DNA from: Christensenella sp. UBA4263
Lineage (GTDB): Bacteria > Bacillota > Clostridia > Christensenellales > Aristaeellaceae
Length of the DNA: 64,000 bases
Assembly (NCBI GenBank): GCA_002395225.1
Contig: DGWH01000091.1
Span: 28,436 to 92,435 of the forward strand
Direction: 5' to 3'
The position numbers were made by a program, and so were the translations under genes. Numbering within the stretch: the stretch's first letter is position 1; each line of letters begins with the position of its first letter. A model generated the notes under the pieces. That model was not told the DNA's origin and ran no database searches. It was given only the letters and a program-made list of their open reading frames with translations. Shown in pieces: positions 41,587 through 51,082 of this stretch.

Positions 41587-42477
41587 ATGAGTAAAGAGAG
41601 AAACATTGCATTGCTGACAGATACAACCTGCGATCTGTCAGACGAGGTTCTGCGGGAAAACGGCATTGATCTGATCTGTTTCAAGATCGCGCTGGACGGA
41701 GAGGGCTATGTGGAACGCCAGGACTTTACTCCGCAGCAGTTCTGCGCCATGCTCCGCAATGCAAAAGATCTGCCCAAAACCTCCCAGATTACGGAGTATG
41801 AATTTCTGGATCGTTTTGAGGCATATGCCGAGGCGGGAAAAGAAGGCGTTATTTATGTGTCCATTAACGCCACCGGATCGGGCACCAATGCCGCCGCCCA
41901 CCGGGCGGCCGAGACATTCCGCCGACAGCATCCGGAATCGGGGATGACCATTCGTATTGTGGACAGCCGGATGTATTCGGCCGCCCAGGGCCAGCCGATT
42001 GTTGAGGCGGCCGCTCTGCTTGATGGCGGCGCCACCATGGATGAGGCGATCGCATACCTTGAGGACCGCTATGGAAGAATGGAAATTCTGCTGGTGGCCT
42101 ATACCCTCAAATGGATTCGCAAATCCGGCAGAGTCAGTGCGGCGGCGGCCATTACCGGCGATCTGTTGGGCATTCATCCGATTTTTTCCCTGAATGACGG
42201 TGTCAGCCGTGTCCTCAAAAAAGTTCGCGGCGAGCATGCGGCCATGGTGGGGATTGTCAAGCTGATGCAGAGCCGGATTGTCCCGGGAAAGCCATATTAC
42301 ATCATGGTCTCCGAGGACAAATATTTCGATGAATACAAAAAAACCTGCGAGGCGATCATGGGTTATCCGCCTGCAGGCATGGGAATTCTCGGTGCCGCCG
42401 TCCTTTCCAATACGGGACCGGATGCGGTGGGACTGGTCTTTGAAGGGGAAAACAGAGGCCCGCGGGAGACAACCTGA
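41587..42477 (+). CDS. DegV-family fatty-acid-binding protein
   Basis: A 296-residue cytoplasmic protein of the DegV/FakB group, which binds fatty acids; FakB proteins present them to the kinase FakA for phosphorylation. The signatures LLTDTTCDLSDE, PKTSQITEYEFL, SINATGSGTNAAAHRAAE and VDSRMYSAAQG are present. No fakA is in the window. The ATG follows GGTGACAGGAAGG. The exonuclease gene converges on it with only 10 bases between the ends. Confidence 0.92.
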   Translation: MSKERNIALLTDTTCDLSDEVLRENGIDLICFKIALDGEGYVERQDFTPQQFCAMLRNAKDLPKTSQITEYEFLDRFEAYAEAGKEGVIYVSINATGSGTNAAAHRAAETFRRQHPESGMTIRIVDSRMYSAAQGQPIVEAAALLDGGATMDEAIAYLEDRYGRMEILLVAYTLKWIRKSGRVSAAAAITGDLLGIHPIFSLNDGVSRVLKKVRGEHAAMVGIVKLMQSRIVPGKPYYIMVSEDKYFDEYKKTCEAIMGYPPAGMGILGAAVLSNTGPDAVGLVFEGENRGPRETT

Positions 42478-42487
42478 ACGGACGGGT

Positions 42488-43243
42488 TCAGTCGGCCAGG
42501 GTGAGGGTGACGGGGCAGTGGTCACTGCCAAGAATCGAATCCTCAATCTCTGCTGACTGAATGCGGCCGGCCAGACGGTTGGAAACAAGGAAATAATCGA
42601 TGCGCCACCCGGCGTTCTTTTCGCGTGCTTTAAACATATAGGACCACCAACTGTAACGGCCGGTTTCATCCGGGTGCAGATAACGGAACGTATCGGTAAA
42701 GCCGCTGTCAAGCAGACGGGTCATGGCCTCGCGTTCCTGCGGGGTGAAGCCGGCATTGCCGGTGTTGGTTTTTGGGTTTTTAAGGTCAATCTCTCTGTGC
42801 GCGACATTCATGTCGCCGCAGACGATGATTGGCTTTTTTTGATCCAGCCCCTGACAGTACTGAAGGAAATCCGCTTCCCACTGGAGGCGGTAAGTGAGCC
42901 GGGTCAGTTCTCTCTGACTGTTGGGCGTATAGACCGTACACAGGTAATAGTCCGGATACTCAAGGGTAATCAGGCGCCCTTCATGATCGTGCTCGTCTTT
43001 GCCCATTCCATAGGCGACGGAAAGCGGCTCATGCCGGGTCAGAATGGCGGTTCCGGAATAGCCTTTCTTCTCCGCGGAATACCAGTACTGATGATACCGG
43101 TCATCCCTGATCTCTGCCTGACCCGGCTGCATCTTGGTTTCCTGAAGACAGAAAAAATCCGCATCGCTGGCGGTAAAGTAATCCATAAAGCCCTTGCCCA
43201 GACAGGCACGCAGACCATTGACGTTCCAGGAGACAAATTTCAT
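42488..43243 (-). CDS. xth: Exodeoxyribonuclease III / AP endonuclease
   Basis: Base-excision repair nuclease of 251 residues that cleaves at abasic sites and removes 3' blocking groups. Catalytic features in order: SWNVNGLRA, CLQETKMQ, GYSGTAILTR, GDMNVAHREIDLKNPK, RYSWWSY, WRIDYFLVS and GSDHCPVTL. The length is typical of the Xth/ExoA family. The start at 43243 follows GGAGGAACTTTAC; an in-frame upstream ATG lacks a site. Confidence 0.96.
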   Translation of the reverse strand: MKFVSWNVNGLRACLGKGFMDYFTASDADFFCLQETKMQPGQAEIRDDRYHQYWYSAEKKGYSGTAILTRHEPLSVAYGMGKDEHDHEGRLITLEYPDYYLCTVYTPNSQRELTRLTYRLQWEADFLQYCQGLDQKKPIIVCGDMNVAHREIDLKNPKTNTGNAGFTPQEREAMTRLLDSGFTDTFRYLHPDETGRYSWWSYMFKAREKNAGWRIDYFLVSNRLAGRIQSAEIEDSILGSDHCPVTLTLAD

Positions 43244-43333
43244 GTAAAGTTCCTCCGCTTGTTTATTGGCAATTGACTGACGGCGATTCATTTTTCACCG
43301 GATAAAGAGGCGGTCCGGTGCTTTTCGGACCGT

Positions 43334-43362
43334 ATTTTAGCATAGTCGGGAGGGCTTGACAA
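43334..43362 (-). promoter_or_regulatory. Promoter of the exonuclease III gene
   Basis: On the minus strand -35 TTGTCA (complement of 43357-43362), 17-bp spacer, -10 TAAAAT (complement of 43334-43339). Confidence 0.75.
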
Positions 43363-43426
43363 TCTTCCCGAAAATGCAGGTCCCGTGAAAACAGCCAGAG
43401 GCAAACGGCTGCCGCAAAAAGCGGAT

Positions 43427-43476
43427 GACTGTTCCAAATAATCGGGTGCATTTTTGTACCATTTTGGAACAGTCAA
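43427..43476. promoter_or_regulatory. Long spaced inverted repeat upstream of the signalling gene
   Basis: Perfect 13-base arms TGACTGTTCCAAA (43427-43439) and TTTGGAACAGTCA (43464-43476), 24 bases apart. Further downstream (43561-43680) several GC-rich complementary segments may give the signalling gene a structured leader. No known riboswitch consensus was recognised, and no gene lies in 43363-43706. Confidence 0.5.
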
Positions 43477-43706
43477 ATGTGTCAGATTGTGTGGAAAAAA
43501 TCTTCGGGAAATGGTAAGATATTCAAAAATTGTATGTGTAGTTACCTGCTGCCGATTCATGCCTGCCCGGGGAATGAACCGGCGGTTATTTTTCGGACAG
43601 GCGCGACAATGGCTCTCTGAGTCGGCCGGTTAAAACAGGAAAAACCCTGATTCGGTAAGTGCAGAAACTGGAAAGAAGACGCAGAACCTTCGGAGGTAGA
43701 TGAAAT

Positions 43707-46700
43707 ATGCAGGAAATCATGAATCAGAGAGGAATCACACGTTTCCTTCTCTTATTTGTCATTGTTGGCATCATTCTTCTCCCGATTGCCGGCCAGGCCT
43801 CTGACACGGACAAAAAGACCGTCCGGGTCGGCTGGTATGACTCCTCCTTCTGTTACTTTGATCGTTTTGGCAGACGCTGCGGAATTGACTATGAATACCA
43901 GCAGAAGATTTCCGCGTATACCGGCTGGAATTTTGAGTATGTGGAGGGGAGCTGGCCGGCACTGTTTCAGATGCTGAAAGACGGGGAAATTGATCTGCTC
44001 AGCGATGTATCCTACAGCCCGGAACGGGTTGATCAGATGCTTTTTCCGGATCTGCCCATGGGCTCTGAATCCTACTACATTTATATCGATGCGGAGAACC
44101 GGGCCGTTACGGCTGAAAATCCTGCATCCCTGAACGGAAAGCGGATCGGCGTCAACAAAGGAAGCGTGCAGGAAGGGTTCCTCCGGGAATGGATGAACCG
44201 GAACCGGGTTTCCATTGACATTGTTCCCATGCTGGACGAGGAGAATGAGGCCCTCGAGAAGGTGATCCGCGGGGAACTGGATGGCTTTGCTTCCATCTAT
44301 ACGTTCAGTTCCGAACAGAAAGTCATTCCGCTGTGCCGGATTGGCTCCTCGGATTTTTACTACGCGGTGAACCGGAACCGGCCGGATCTCCTGGCAGAAC
44401 TGAACGTCGCCCTTTCCGGCATTCAGGATGAGGACCCGTTATTCCTCGATAAACTCAACGCAGAGCGGCTGTACAGCGTGCGCACGCACACCTATCTGAC
44501 GCCTGAACAGGAGGACTGGGTCCGGGATCACGGCAGCATCCGAGTAGGTTACCGGGAGGATTATCTGCCGTTCTGTCAGACCAACTGGGAAACAGGGGAA
44601 CTGACCGGGGCACTCAAGGATTACCTGGCCTTTGCGGAAAACCGGCTGGAAAGCACCAACATTCACTTTGAGACGTTTCCTTTCGAATCGACGGAAAAAG
44701 CCATTGAAGCACTGAAGGCCGGCGAGATTGACTGCGTTTTTCCGGTTTACCTGAGTTCCTATGACGCCGATCAGATGGGGCTTCGCCTGACCAATCCGGT
44801 CATGAATACCGAAATGAACGCGGTCATGCCTGTTTCGGACCTGCAGCGGATTTCCAAAGACAACCACCTGGTCATCGCAGCAGGGAAAGGGGATCTGAAC
44901 CTTGACACGTTTATCATGGACCGGTTCCCGGAATCATCGGTACTGAAATACAACTCACGGGAAGAGATTCTCTCGGCCGTCAAGTCAGGGAAAGCAGACT
45001 GCGCCATCCTCAGCAATTACCGGCTCTCCATCTTCGAGGAACTGTTCAACCGCTATAAGCTCTTTAATGTTCCCATCGGGGAATCCATCCCGCTTTCCTT
45101 TGCCGTTAACCGGAATGAACGGGAGTGTTACTTCATCCTCAACAAGGCGGCGGTCATGAGCAATGCGGATGAAATGGACGCTGCCCTGGCCTCATATGTC
45201 CAGTCCGACAGACGCGTGACCCTGTCCCGTTTTCTCAAGGATAACTGGCTGGCGGTCATTGTCCTCCTCTCGGTTGTCTTCTTCATCGTGGTCTTCCTGC
45301 TGGTGCAGAAGCTGAAAGCGGAAAAAATCAGCAACGAACGCCAGAGGATGATGGAGGAGGCCCTGAGACGGGAACTGCAGCAGAAAGAGCAGCTTCATGC
45401 GGCCATGAATATGGTCTATACCGATCCGCTCACCGGCGTCAAGAGCAAGCATGCCTTTAACGAGGCAGAGGAGCGGATGGACCGGCGGATTGATGAGAAA
45501 AAGGTTTCAAAGTTCGGCGTGGTGGTTTTCGACCTGAATGATCTCAAGCAGATCAATGACAAACAGGGACATAAGGCCGGGGATGAGTACATCAGGACGG
45601 CCTGCCGGCTGATCTGTACGCATTTCAAGCACAGTCCGGTCTTCCGGATCGGCGGGGATGAGTTTGTGACCATCCTTGAGGGTGAGGATTTCCAGAACAG
45701 GGAGGAGATTCTGGAGCGATTTGAAAAAACGATTCTGGGGAATCTGGAGGAGGAAAAGATCGTCATCGCGTTTGGAAGCGCCTCCTTCAATCCCGGACAG
45801 GATCAAAGCATCCGGGCCGTCTTCAAGCGGGCAGATGCGGCCATGTATAAAGAAAAGACGCTGCTCAAGGATATCGGACATGCGCATACGGAGCACTCGG
45901 AAAACGAAGAGGAAATCCTGGATTTTGAACACAAATCCACGTTCAATCGTCGCCGCTCCATCCTCATTGCCGAGGACATGGAGAGCAACCGGGAAATTCT
46001 GGGGGATCTGCTGAGGAGTGATTACGACATTCAGTATGCCACGGACGGAAAGGAAGCCATTCAGATCCTTCGCAGCCGGAAAGATGAAATTGCCCTCGTG
46101 CTCCTTGACCTGTACATGCCCAACATGTCCGGACGTGAGGTTATGATGGAAATGCAGGTGGATGTGGACCTGGTCAATATTCCGGTGATCGTCCTGACCG
46201 TCGATCACGGGGCGGAACTGGACAGCCTGAGCATCGGCGCCATGGACTTCATTCCCAAGCCGTATCCGGAGATTGAAATCATCAAGGCGCGCATTGACAA
46301 GTGCATTGAGCTCTCCGAGGACCGTGAGCTGCTCCAGCAGCTCCAGCGCAACCGGCTGACCGGCCTGTATAATCCGGAATATTTCCTGCGGTACGTGGGA
46401 CGGTATGACCGCATCTACCGGAATCTGGCCTGTGATGCCTTTGTCTGTGATCTGGAAGGGTTTGATGAACTTGACCGGCAGCTGGGGCCCAAATCCGCCG
46501 GCATCCTGATCCGCAGCATCGGCATCAGCATCCGGCGTCTGGCCAGGAAGACCGGGGGAATCGGCTGCTATGGCGGTGAGGGGACCTTTATGGTCTACTG
46601 GCCGCACCGCAGCGACTGCGGGAAGCTGATCGAAAACTTTGCCGAAAATGTGATTCTGGAAAAAGAGTCCAACCGTCTGGTTAATCTGCGCTACGGCGTA

Positions 46701-46817
46701 TTCCTCAATGCACAGACGGAGCCGGAGGTCTCTGAACGGTTTGCCCGCGCCAAGGCCGCGGCCTACAGCGTGTCGGTGGAGGGGCAGATCTGCGGTTTCC
46801 ATGAGGGCAATGCCTGA
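43707..46817 (+). CDS. Membrane sensor with two binding-protein domains, GGDEF, receiver and degenerate GGDEF
   Basis: A 1,036-residue signalling protein. After a signal-anchor (about residues 11-30) come two family-3 solute-binding-like sensor domains (about 35-260, starting RVGWYDSSFCYFD; and about 270-500, starting IRVGYREDYLPF). A membrane segment (about 512-533) and a coiled coil follow. The diguanylate cyclase domain has DPLTGVKSK, FDLNDLKQIND and intact GGDEF (about residue 648), so it should make c-di-GMP; no RxxD inhibitory site precedes it. A receiver domain (about 750-865) has the phospho-acceptor Asp in LVLLDLYMPNMSG. The last domain resembles GGDEF but reads GGEGT, so it is probably inactive. 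The ATG follows GGAGG at 10 nt. Ligand likely an amino acid or similar small molecule. Confidence 0.88.
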   Translation: MQEIMNQRGITRFLLLFVIVGIILLPIAGQASDTDKKTVRVGWYDSSFCYFDRFGRRCGIDYEYQQKISAYTGWNFEYVEGSWPALFQMLKDGEIDLLSDVSYSPERVDQMLFPDLPMGSESYYIYIDAENRAVTAENPASLNGKRIGVNKGSVQEGFLREWMNRNRVSIDIVPMLDEENEALEKVIRGELDGFASIYTFSSEQKVIPLCRIGSSDFYYAVNRNRPDLLAELNVALSGIQDEDPLFLDKLNAERLYSVRTHTYLTPEQEDWVRDHGSIRVGYREDYLPFCQTNWETGELTGALKDYLAFAENRLESTNIHFETFPFESTEKAIEALKAGEIDCVFPVYLSSYDADQMGLRLTNPVMNTEMNAVMPVSDLQRISKDNHLVIAAGKGDLNLDTFIMDRFPESSVLKYNSREEILSAVKSGKADCAILSNYRLSIFEELFNRYKLFNVPIGESIPLSFAVNRNERECYFILNKAAVMSNADEMDAALASYVQSDRRVTLSRFLKDNWLAVIVLLSVVFFIVVFLLVQKLKAEKISNERQRMMEEALRRELQQKEQLHAAMNMVYTDPLTGVKSKHAFNEAEERMDRRIDEKKVSKFGVVVFDLNDLKQINDKQGHKAGDEYIRTACRLICTHFKHSPVFRIGGDEFVTILEGEDFQNREEILERFEKTILGNLEEEKIVIAFGSASFNPGQDQSIRAVFKRADAAMYKEKTLLKDIGHAHTEHSENEEEILDFEHKSTFNRRRSILIAEDMESNREILGDLLRSDYDIQYATDGKEAIQILRSRKDEIALVLLDLYMPNMSGREVMMEMQVDVDLVNIPVIVLTVDHGAELDSLSIGAMDFIPKPYPEIEIIKARIDKCIELSEDRELLQQLQRNRLTGLYNPEYFLRYVGRYDRIYRNLACDAFVCDLEGFDELDRQLGPKSAGILIRSIGISIRRLARKTGGIGCYGGEGTFMVYWPHRSDCGKLIENFAENVILEKESNRLVNLRYGVFLNAQTEPEVSERFARAKAAAYSVSVEGQICGFHEGNA

Positions 46818-46865
46818 CCGGGACCGACTCTTCAGGCACCGTCCGGTGCATCTTTCAAAAATCGC

Positions 46866-46894
46866 TTGACTTTACAGATGAGTTTCATTAAAAT
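46866..46894 (+). promoter_or_regulatory. Promoter of the aspartokinase gene
   Basis: -35 TTGACT (46866-46871), 17-bp spacer, -10 TAAAAT (46889-46894). Confidence 0.8.
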
Positions 46895-46953
46895 GATGCA
46901 GCTGTCACAGGGACAGGCAAATGTTTTATGATCAGGAAAGACGGGGATCCATC

Positions 46954-48285
46954 ATGGGAGTCAAGGTTGCTAAATTTGGCGGAAGTTCACTGGCGGATGC
47001 GCATCAGTTCAGGAAGGTGCGGGAGATACTGCTTTCAGATCCGGCACGCTGTCTGGTTGTGCCCAGCGCACCCGGAAAGCGGAGCTTTACGGATGTGAAG
47101 ATCACAGACATGCTGTATAAATGTGCCAGGCTGGCCTCCTCCGGGGAAAATCTTGATGAACAGCTTCAGCAGATTAAGGATCGCTATGAGGAAATCGCCG
47201 CGGAACTCGAAGTGAATTTTCCCTTCGATGAGTCGTTTGAGACGATCCGCAAGAACATTCAGCTGGGCGCAGGGGAGGACTACGCGGCCAGCCGGGGCGA
47301 GTACCTGAACGGCATGCTGCTGGCGGCTTACCTGGGCTGGACCTTTGTGGACGCGGCTGAGGTTATCCTGTTCCGGGAAGACGGACGGCTGGATGCAGAG
47401 AAGACGCAGAAAGCCTTGTCGGAGCGCCTGAAGGGCCTCAGTCACGCTGTGGTTCCCGGTTTTTACGGAAGCGATATGACGGGGGCCATCCGGACCTTTT
47501 CCCGGGGCGGCAGCGACATCACCGGCGCCCTGGTTGCCCGGGCAGTCAATGCGGATGTCTATGAAAACTGGACGGATGTGTCCGGCTGCATGATGGCCGA
47601 TCCCCGAATCGTCCGCAATCCCGAGGTGATCCGGAGCATTACCTACCGGGAACTGCGGGAACTGTCCTATATGGGCGCCAGCGTGCTGCATGAGGATGCC
47701 CTGTTCCCGGTGCGCATTGCCGGCATTCCCACCAATATCCGCAATACCAACAATCCGGATGAACCGGGGACGATGATCTGCTATGAGGCAGAGGATGATG
47801 AGAGCAAGTATCCCATCACCGGCATCGCCGGCCACAAGGATTTTGCCATCATCAACGTGGAAAAGACCATGATGAACTCCGAGCTGGGATTTGGCCGCCG
47901 GGTTCTTCAGGCCCTGGAAGAGCAGGGGATTTCCTTTGAACACATGCCCAGCGGCATCGACACGATGTGCGTGGTGGTGCATGAGGACAGTCTGGCCGGC
48001 AAGAAGGAAAAGATTGTCGCCAGGATTCATGAGCTCTGCGAGCCGGATTCGGTGGAGATTCATTCCGGTCTCGCCCTGATTGCCACGGTGGGGCGCGGAA
48101 TGGTTCGCTCCAAGGGCATCTCGGCCTGTCTGTTCAACGCGCTGGCCAAGGCCGGCGTCAACGTCCGCCTGATCGATCAGGGATCCAGCGAGCTGAATAT
48201 CATTGTCGGTGTCGATAATCTGGATTTCGAGAATGCCGTGCGTGCCATCTATCGGGCATTCGTCGTGAAGGAAAAAATCTGGTAA
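46954..48285 (+). CDS. lysC: Aspartate kinase
   Basis: First enzyme of the aspartate pathway to lysine, threonine and methionine; phosphorylates L-aspartate with ATP. The 443-residue protein opens with VKVAKFGGSSLADA, has the catalytic region FSRGGSDITGALVARAVNADVYENWTDVSG and ends with two ACT regulatory domains (FAIINVEKTMMNSELGFGRRVLQAL and ALIATVGRGMVRSKGISACLFNAL). These usually bind the end-product inhibitor. The start at 46954 is chosen because the kinase fold begins at once; an in-frame ATG 11 codons upstream adds only unmatched residues. The ribosome site is weak in either case. Confidence 0.93.
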   Translation: MGVKVAKFGGSSLADAHQFRKVREILLSDPARCLVVPSAPGKRSFTDVKITDMLYKCARLASSGENLDEQLQQIKDRYEEIAAELEVNFPFDESFETIRKNIQLGAGEDYAASRGEYLNGMLLAAYLGWTFVDAAEVILFREDGRLDAEKTQKALSERLKGLSHAVVPGFYGSDMTGAIRTFSRGGSDITGALVARAVNADVYENWTDVSGCMMADPRIVRNPEVIRSITYRELRELSYMGASVLHEDALFPVRIAGIPTNIRNTNNPDEPGTMICYEAEDDESKYPITGIAGHKDFAIINVEKTMMNSELGFGRRVLQALEEQGISFEHMPSGIDTMCVVVHEDSLAGKKEKIVARIHELCEPDSVEIHSGLALIATVGRGMVRSKGISACLFNALAKAGVNVRLIDQGSSELNIIVGVDNLDFENAVRAIYRAFVVKEKIW

Positions 48286-48292
48286 ATGACGG

Positions 48293-48320
48293 AGCCTTCC
48301 GCACGGAAGGCTTCTTTTCT
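48293..48320 (+). terminator. Terminator of the aspartokinase gene
   Basis: AGCCTTCC / GGAAGGCT stem with loop GCAC and TCTTTTCT tail, 8 bases after the stop codon. Confidence 0.88.
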
Positions 48321-48342
48321 ATCCGGAAGATTTCGTTGCCTC

Positions 48343-48371
48343 TTGTCAAGCGGGAGCGTTTGAGATAAAGT
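48343..48371 (+). promoter_or_regulatory. Promoter of the YHYH gene
   Basis: -35 TTGTCA (48343-48348), 17-bp spacer, -10 TAAAGT (48366-48371). Confidence 0.65.
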
Positions 48372-48412
48372 ATACAAAGGCGCTGAGAAATCATCGGAAA
48401 GGGTGAACGCAG

Positions 48413-49408
48413 ATGAACAGAATCACCGCAGGACTGTGCGCAGCCGCCGCTTTGGCACTTTCGCTGCACCCGGCTCTGGTTCTGGCCAGTCCCGGGGGAA
48501 CGGATGCCAACGGCGGGCATTATGAGCATGCCACGGGATTATATCACTATCATCACGGCTATCCGGCCCATCAGCATCCGGGCGGCATCTGCCCGTATAC
48601 CGAGGAGGTCTGGGAACTGGCAGTGCCGGAGCGTCCGGCAACACTCCTTGAATGGGAACAGCAAAAGCATGCCCGGGATGATCTGGCGGCAATTGATGAT
48701 CAGACACCGGAAAATGAGGACTGGAAGAAAACACCCAGACAAAAGAGCAGTTCATCCGCAGCACTGCCGCTTGCGGCAGCCGCCGGCGGCGCTGCCTTGC
48801 TGGGCGGTGCGTTTGCCGCAAACCGTGCCAGACAGAAGAACAAAAAGGCGTTTGTTCCCGTGAACAGGGCGGATGCGGTGTCAACGCCGCCGAATCCCGA
48901 ACCGGCTGCCGAGCCGGCCGCAGAGACCGTCAACCCGGTCAGGGATCCGTCCATGGAGACCACGTCGCCGAACACGGAAAAGTCTGCCAGGACCGTGACT
49001 CCCGGCGCCGAAACGCCGGCCGCTGCCAATGCACAGTCGGCGGATCTGTCACCGGAGGCCGTTATTCCGGAGGGAACCGTCATCGGCCGCGACGGGCTTC
49101 CGTGGGAGCGGGAGGCCTATGAACGGGAATGCAGGCGGCCTCATGGGATGCCCGGCACGGGTGAGGTGGCCACCAATTTCTCTGAACCCCGCTGGGGAAA
49201 GATGTACAGTTTCTGTGTGGATGCAGACGGTGAGGAAATTCATACGCTTAACTGCAAGATGGCGTTCATTCAGGTCAATGTGGCAGACCGGACCTGCCCG
49301 AAACTGGACTGTCCCATCTGCCGGCCTGTCCGTCCGGACCTGAGATGGTTCGAGGAGTATCAGAAGAGGAAAGAAGCCATGAAGAGGGCAGAAACAGCCC
49401 AGGGCTGA
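48413..49408 (+). CDS. Secreted YHYH-domain protein
   Basis: A 331-residue exported protein. Signal peptide (residues 1-25, ending VLA-S), then a His-rich YHYH-type module (GGTDANGGHYEHATGLYHYH, followed by HGYPAHQHPGG), possibly metal binding. A membrane-like Ala/Gly-rich segment (about 122-143), a Pro/Ala/Glu/Thr-rich linker and a C-terminal cysteine-rich part (LNCKMAF, then RTCPKLDCPICRP) complete it. The paired cysteines near the end suggest a zinc site or disulfides. Function unknown. It starts behind GGAAAGGGTGAACGCAG and probably shares a transcript with the SH3 gene 49 bases downstream. Confidence 0.75.
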   Translation: MNRITAGLCAAAALALSLHPALVLASPGGTDANGGHYEHATGLYHYHHGYPAHQHPGGICPYTEEVWELAVPERPATLLEWEQQKHARDDLAAIDDQTPENEDWKKTPRQKSSSSAALPLAAAAGGAALLGGAFAANRARQKNKKAFVPVNRADAVSTPPNPEPAAEPAAETVNPVRDPSMETTSPNTEKSARTVTPGAETPAAANAQSADLSPEAVIPEGTVIGRDGLPWEREAYERECRRPHGMPGTGEVATNFSEPRWGKMYSFCVDADGEEIHTLNCKMAFIQVNVADRTCPKLDCPICRPVRPDLRWFEEYQKRKEAMKRAETAQG

Positions 49409-49457
49409 TCTCCCGGTTTTTATGTGCTGAATAAAGATTTAAGAGGAGGAATATCTC

Positions 49458-50996
49458 ATGAAGCGAATTGGATTGATTCTGTTAGTCCTTCTTTGCCTGG
49501 CAGGAACGGTTTCCGCTGAGAAGGCCCGCTATCTGAACGGCGATTCCAGGTATCACGTCACGCATCTGGAAAAGCACACCGGACTCATCGACTGCCGGAT
49601 TTCGGCCAACTACCTGAAAGTCAGGACCTCGCCCGGCGGCGCCAATGTGCTGGGACATGTGGAACAGGCAGATACCATTGAACTGATTGAGCTCAGCGGA
49701 AACTGGGCACACATCCGCTGCACCTATTCCGCACCCACCAGCCCGGATTCCTGGGTAGGCCTTGAGGGCTGGGTGGATGCCGACTATGTGGAGTGCGGGT
49801 GCAATTCCAACGATTACCGGGCGAACAATTTCGACGGCACCTATCCGGAGGGCACGGTGGATTCCTCCGGCGTCAATGTCCGCGAACTGCCGGGCTCCAA
49901 CAAGCGCTCCCTGTTCACGCTGAACAGAGGCGCCGATGTGGTGATCCTGGGCGGTTACATGTCTACGGACGGCATGTGGTTTTACCGCATTCTGACGGAC
50001 AACGGCCGCACCGGCTTTGTCCGTCAGGACATGATTTCCTACACCGGCACCAGCACCACGCCCTATGCGGATGAAGGCCTTCCGAGCCATGGCGGTATCG
50101 GGGCAAATCCGGGAATGCCCACGTATATTCCGAACGGCGCCGTGATGGGTGAACTGCTCCACGACAGCACCAACGTGCGTCAGAGCGCCGGCGGAACGGT
50201 CAGCGGACGCCTGAGACGGGGAACCGTCGTGGCCATTCTCAGCGACACCCGTGACCGTGAGGGAACGCTGTGGTATTATGTCAGTTACGGCAATGACCTG
50301 CGCGGCTATATCCGGTCAGACCTGGTGAATATCACGGGATATGGTCAGCCAACCTATCCGAACAACTACTATGCGCCCACCGCTACGCCGGTGCCCTATT
50401 ACAACAACTACACGACGCCGATTCCGTATTACTACTATGCGACCCCCGCGCCGACGGCTACGCCGGCCCCGACCGCCGTTCCGTCGTATGGAAACAATGT
50501 GGATTATAATTCCATTTACAACGCCTATATCCGCAGTGCCTGGGTTGGCGGACCTGCCGCGGACCGGACCCTGATCCGGGATATTGACGGGGACGGCGTT
50601 CCGGAACTGTTCGTCTGGGCAGATGACGGCGCCCGCCCTTCGGTGTATCTGTATACGTATAAGAACGGATATGTGATTCCGCTGAATCTGGCGTATACCC
50701 CCGGCACGTCCACCACGGTCGCGGGAAGTGACAGGAATACCAACGGCATTGGTGGCGGCGGAGAGGTCTATTTCCCGTCCTACGGCATCGGCATCCTGGC
50801 CGGCGGCTCAAATTCTGCCTCCGAATCCATCTATACCTATTACCTGAAGAACGGATATGCCATGATTCCCGTGCAGACCCTGACCATTACCTGGCAGGAC
50901 GCCGTGACGGTGTATACCATGGACGGGCGGCCGGTCTCTGAGGATACGGTTCGTCAGTATCTGACCTCCTTCAACGCCCTGAGCATTATCCAATAA
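49458..50996 (+). CDS. Secreted SH3-domain protein
   Basis: A 512-residue exported protein with signal peptide (residues 1-20, ending VSA-E) and three bacterial SH3-type repeats. They lie at about residues 35-115 (ANYLKVRTSPGGANVLGHV), 130-200 (GVNVRELPGSNKRSLFTL) and 230-295 (STNVRQSAGGTVSGRLRRG), a fold that usually binds peptidoglycan. A Pro/Thr/Tyr-rich linker (about 298-345, repeated YY and TPAPT) leads to a C-terminal domain with the calcium-loop-like DIDGDGVPELFVW. The ATG follows AAGAGGAGGAATATCTC. Probably attaches non-covalently to the wall; no enzyme motif was seen. Confidence 0.85.
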   Translation: MKRIGLILLVLLCLAGTVSAEKARYLNGDSRYHVTHLEKHTGLIDCRISANYLKVRTSPGGANVLGHVEQADTIELIELSGNWAHIRCTYSAPTSPDSWVGLEGWVDADYVECGCNSNDYRANNFDGTYPEGTVDSSGVNVRELPGSNKRSLFTLNRGADVVILGGYMSTDGMWFYRILTDNGRTGFVRQDMISYTGTSTTPYADEGLPSHGGIGANPGMPTYIPNGAVMGELLHDSTNVRQSAGGTVSGRLRRGTVVAILSDTRDREGTLWYYVSYGNDLRGYIRSDLVNITGYGQPTYPNNYYAPTATPVPYYNNYTTPIPYYYYATPAPTATPAPTAVPSYGNNVDYNSIYNAYIRSAWVGGPAADRTLIRDIDGDGVPELFVWADDGARPSVYLYTYKNGYVIPLNLAYTPGTSTTVAGSDRNTNGIGGGGEVYFPSYGIGILAGGSNSASESIYTYYLKNGYAMIPVQTLTITWQDAVTVYTMDGRPVSEDTVRQYLTSFNALSIIQ

Positions 50997-51082
50997 CAGG
51001 GCTAATGACCGGCAAAGACGAACATTCTGACCTCAAAAAGCGGAAATTGCCCGAGTTTTTTAAAAAAACAGGAAAAAAGCTG

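Noticed and set aside
43363..43706. c-di-GMP riboswitch in front of the GGDEF gene
   Set aside because: A few GCAAA and GGAAA pieces are present, but neither the conserved core nor the paired stems of the c-di-GMP-I or -II consensus could be laid out on either strand.
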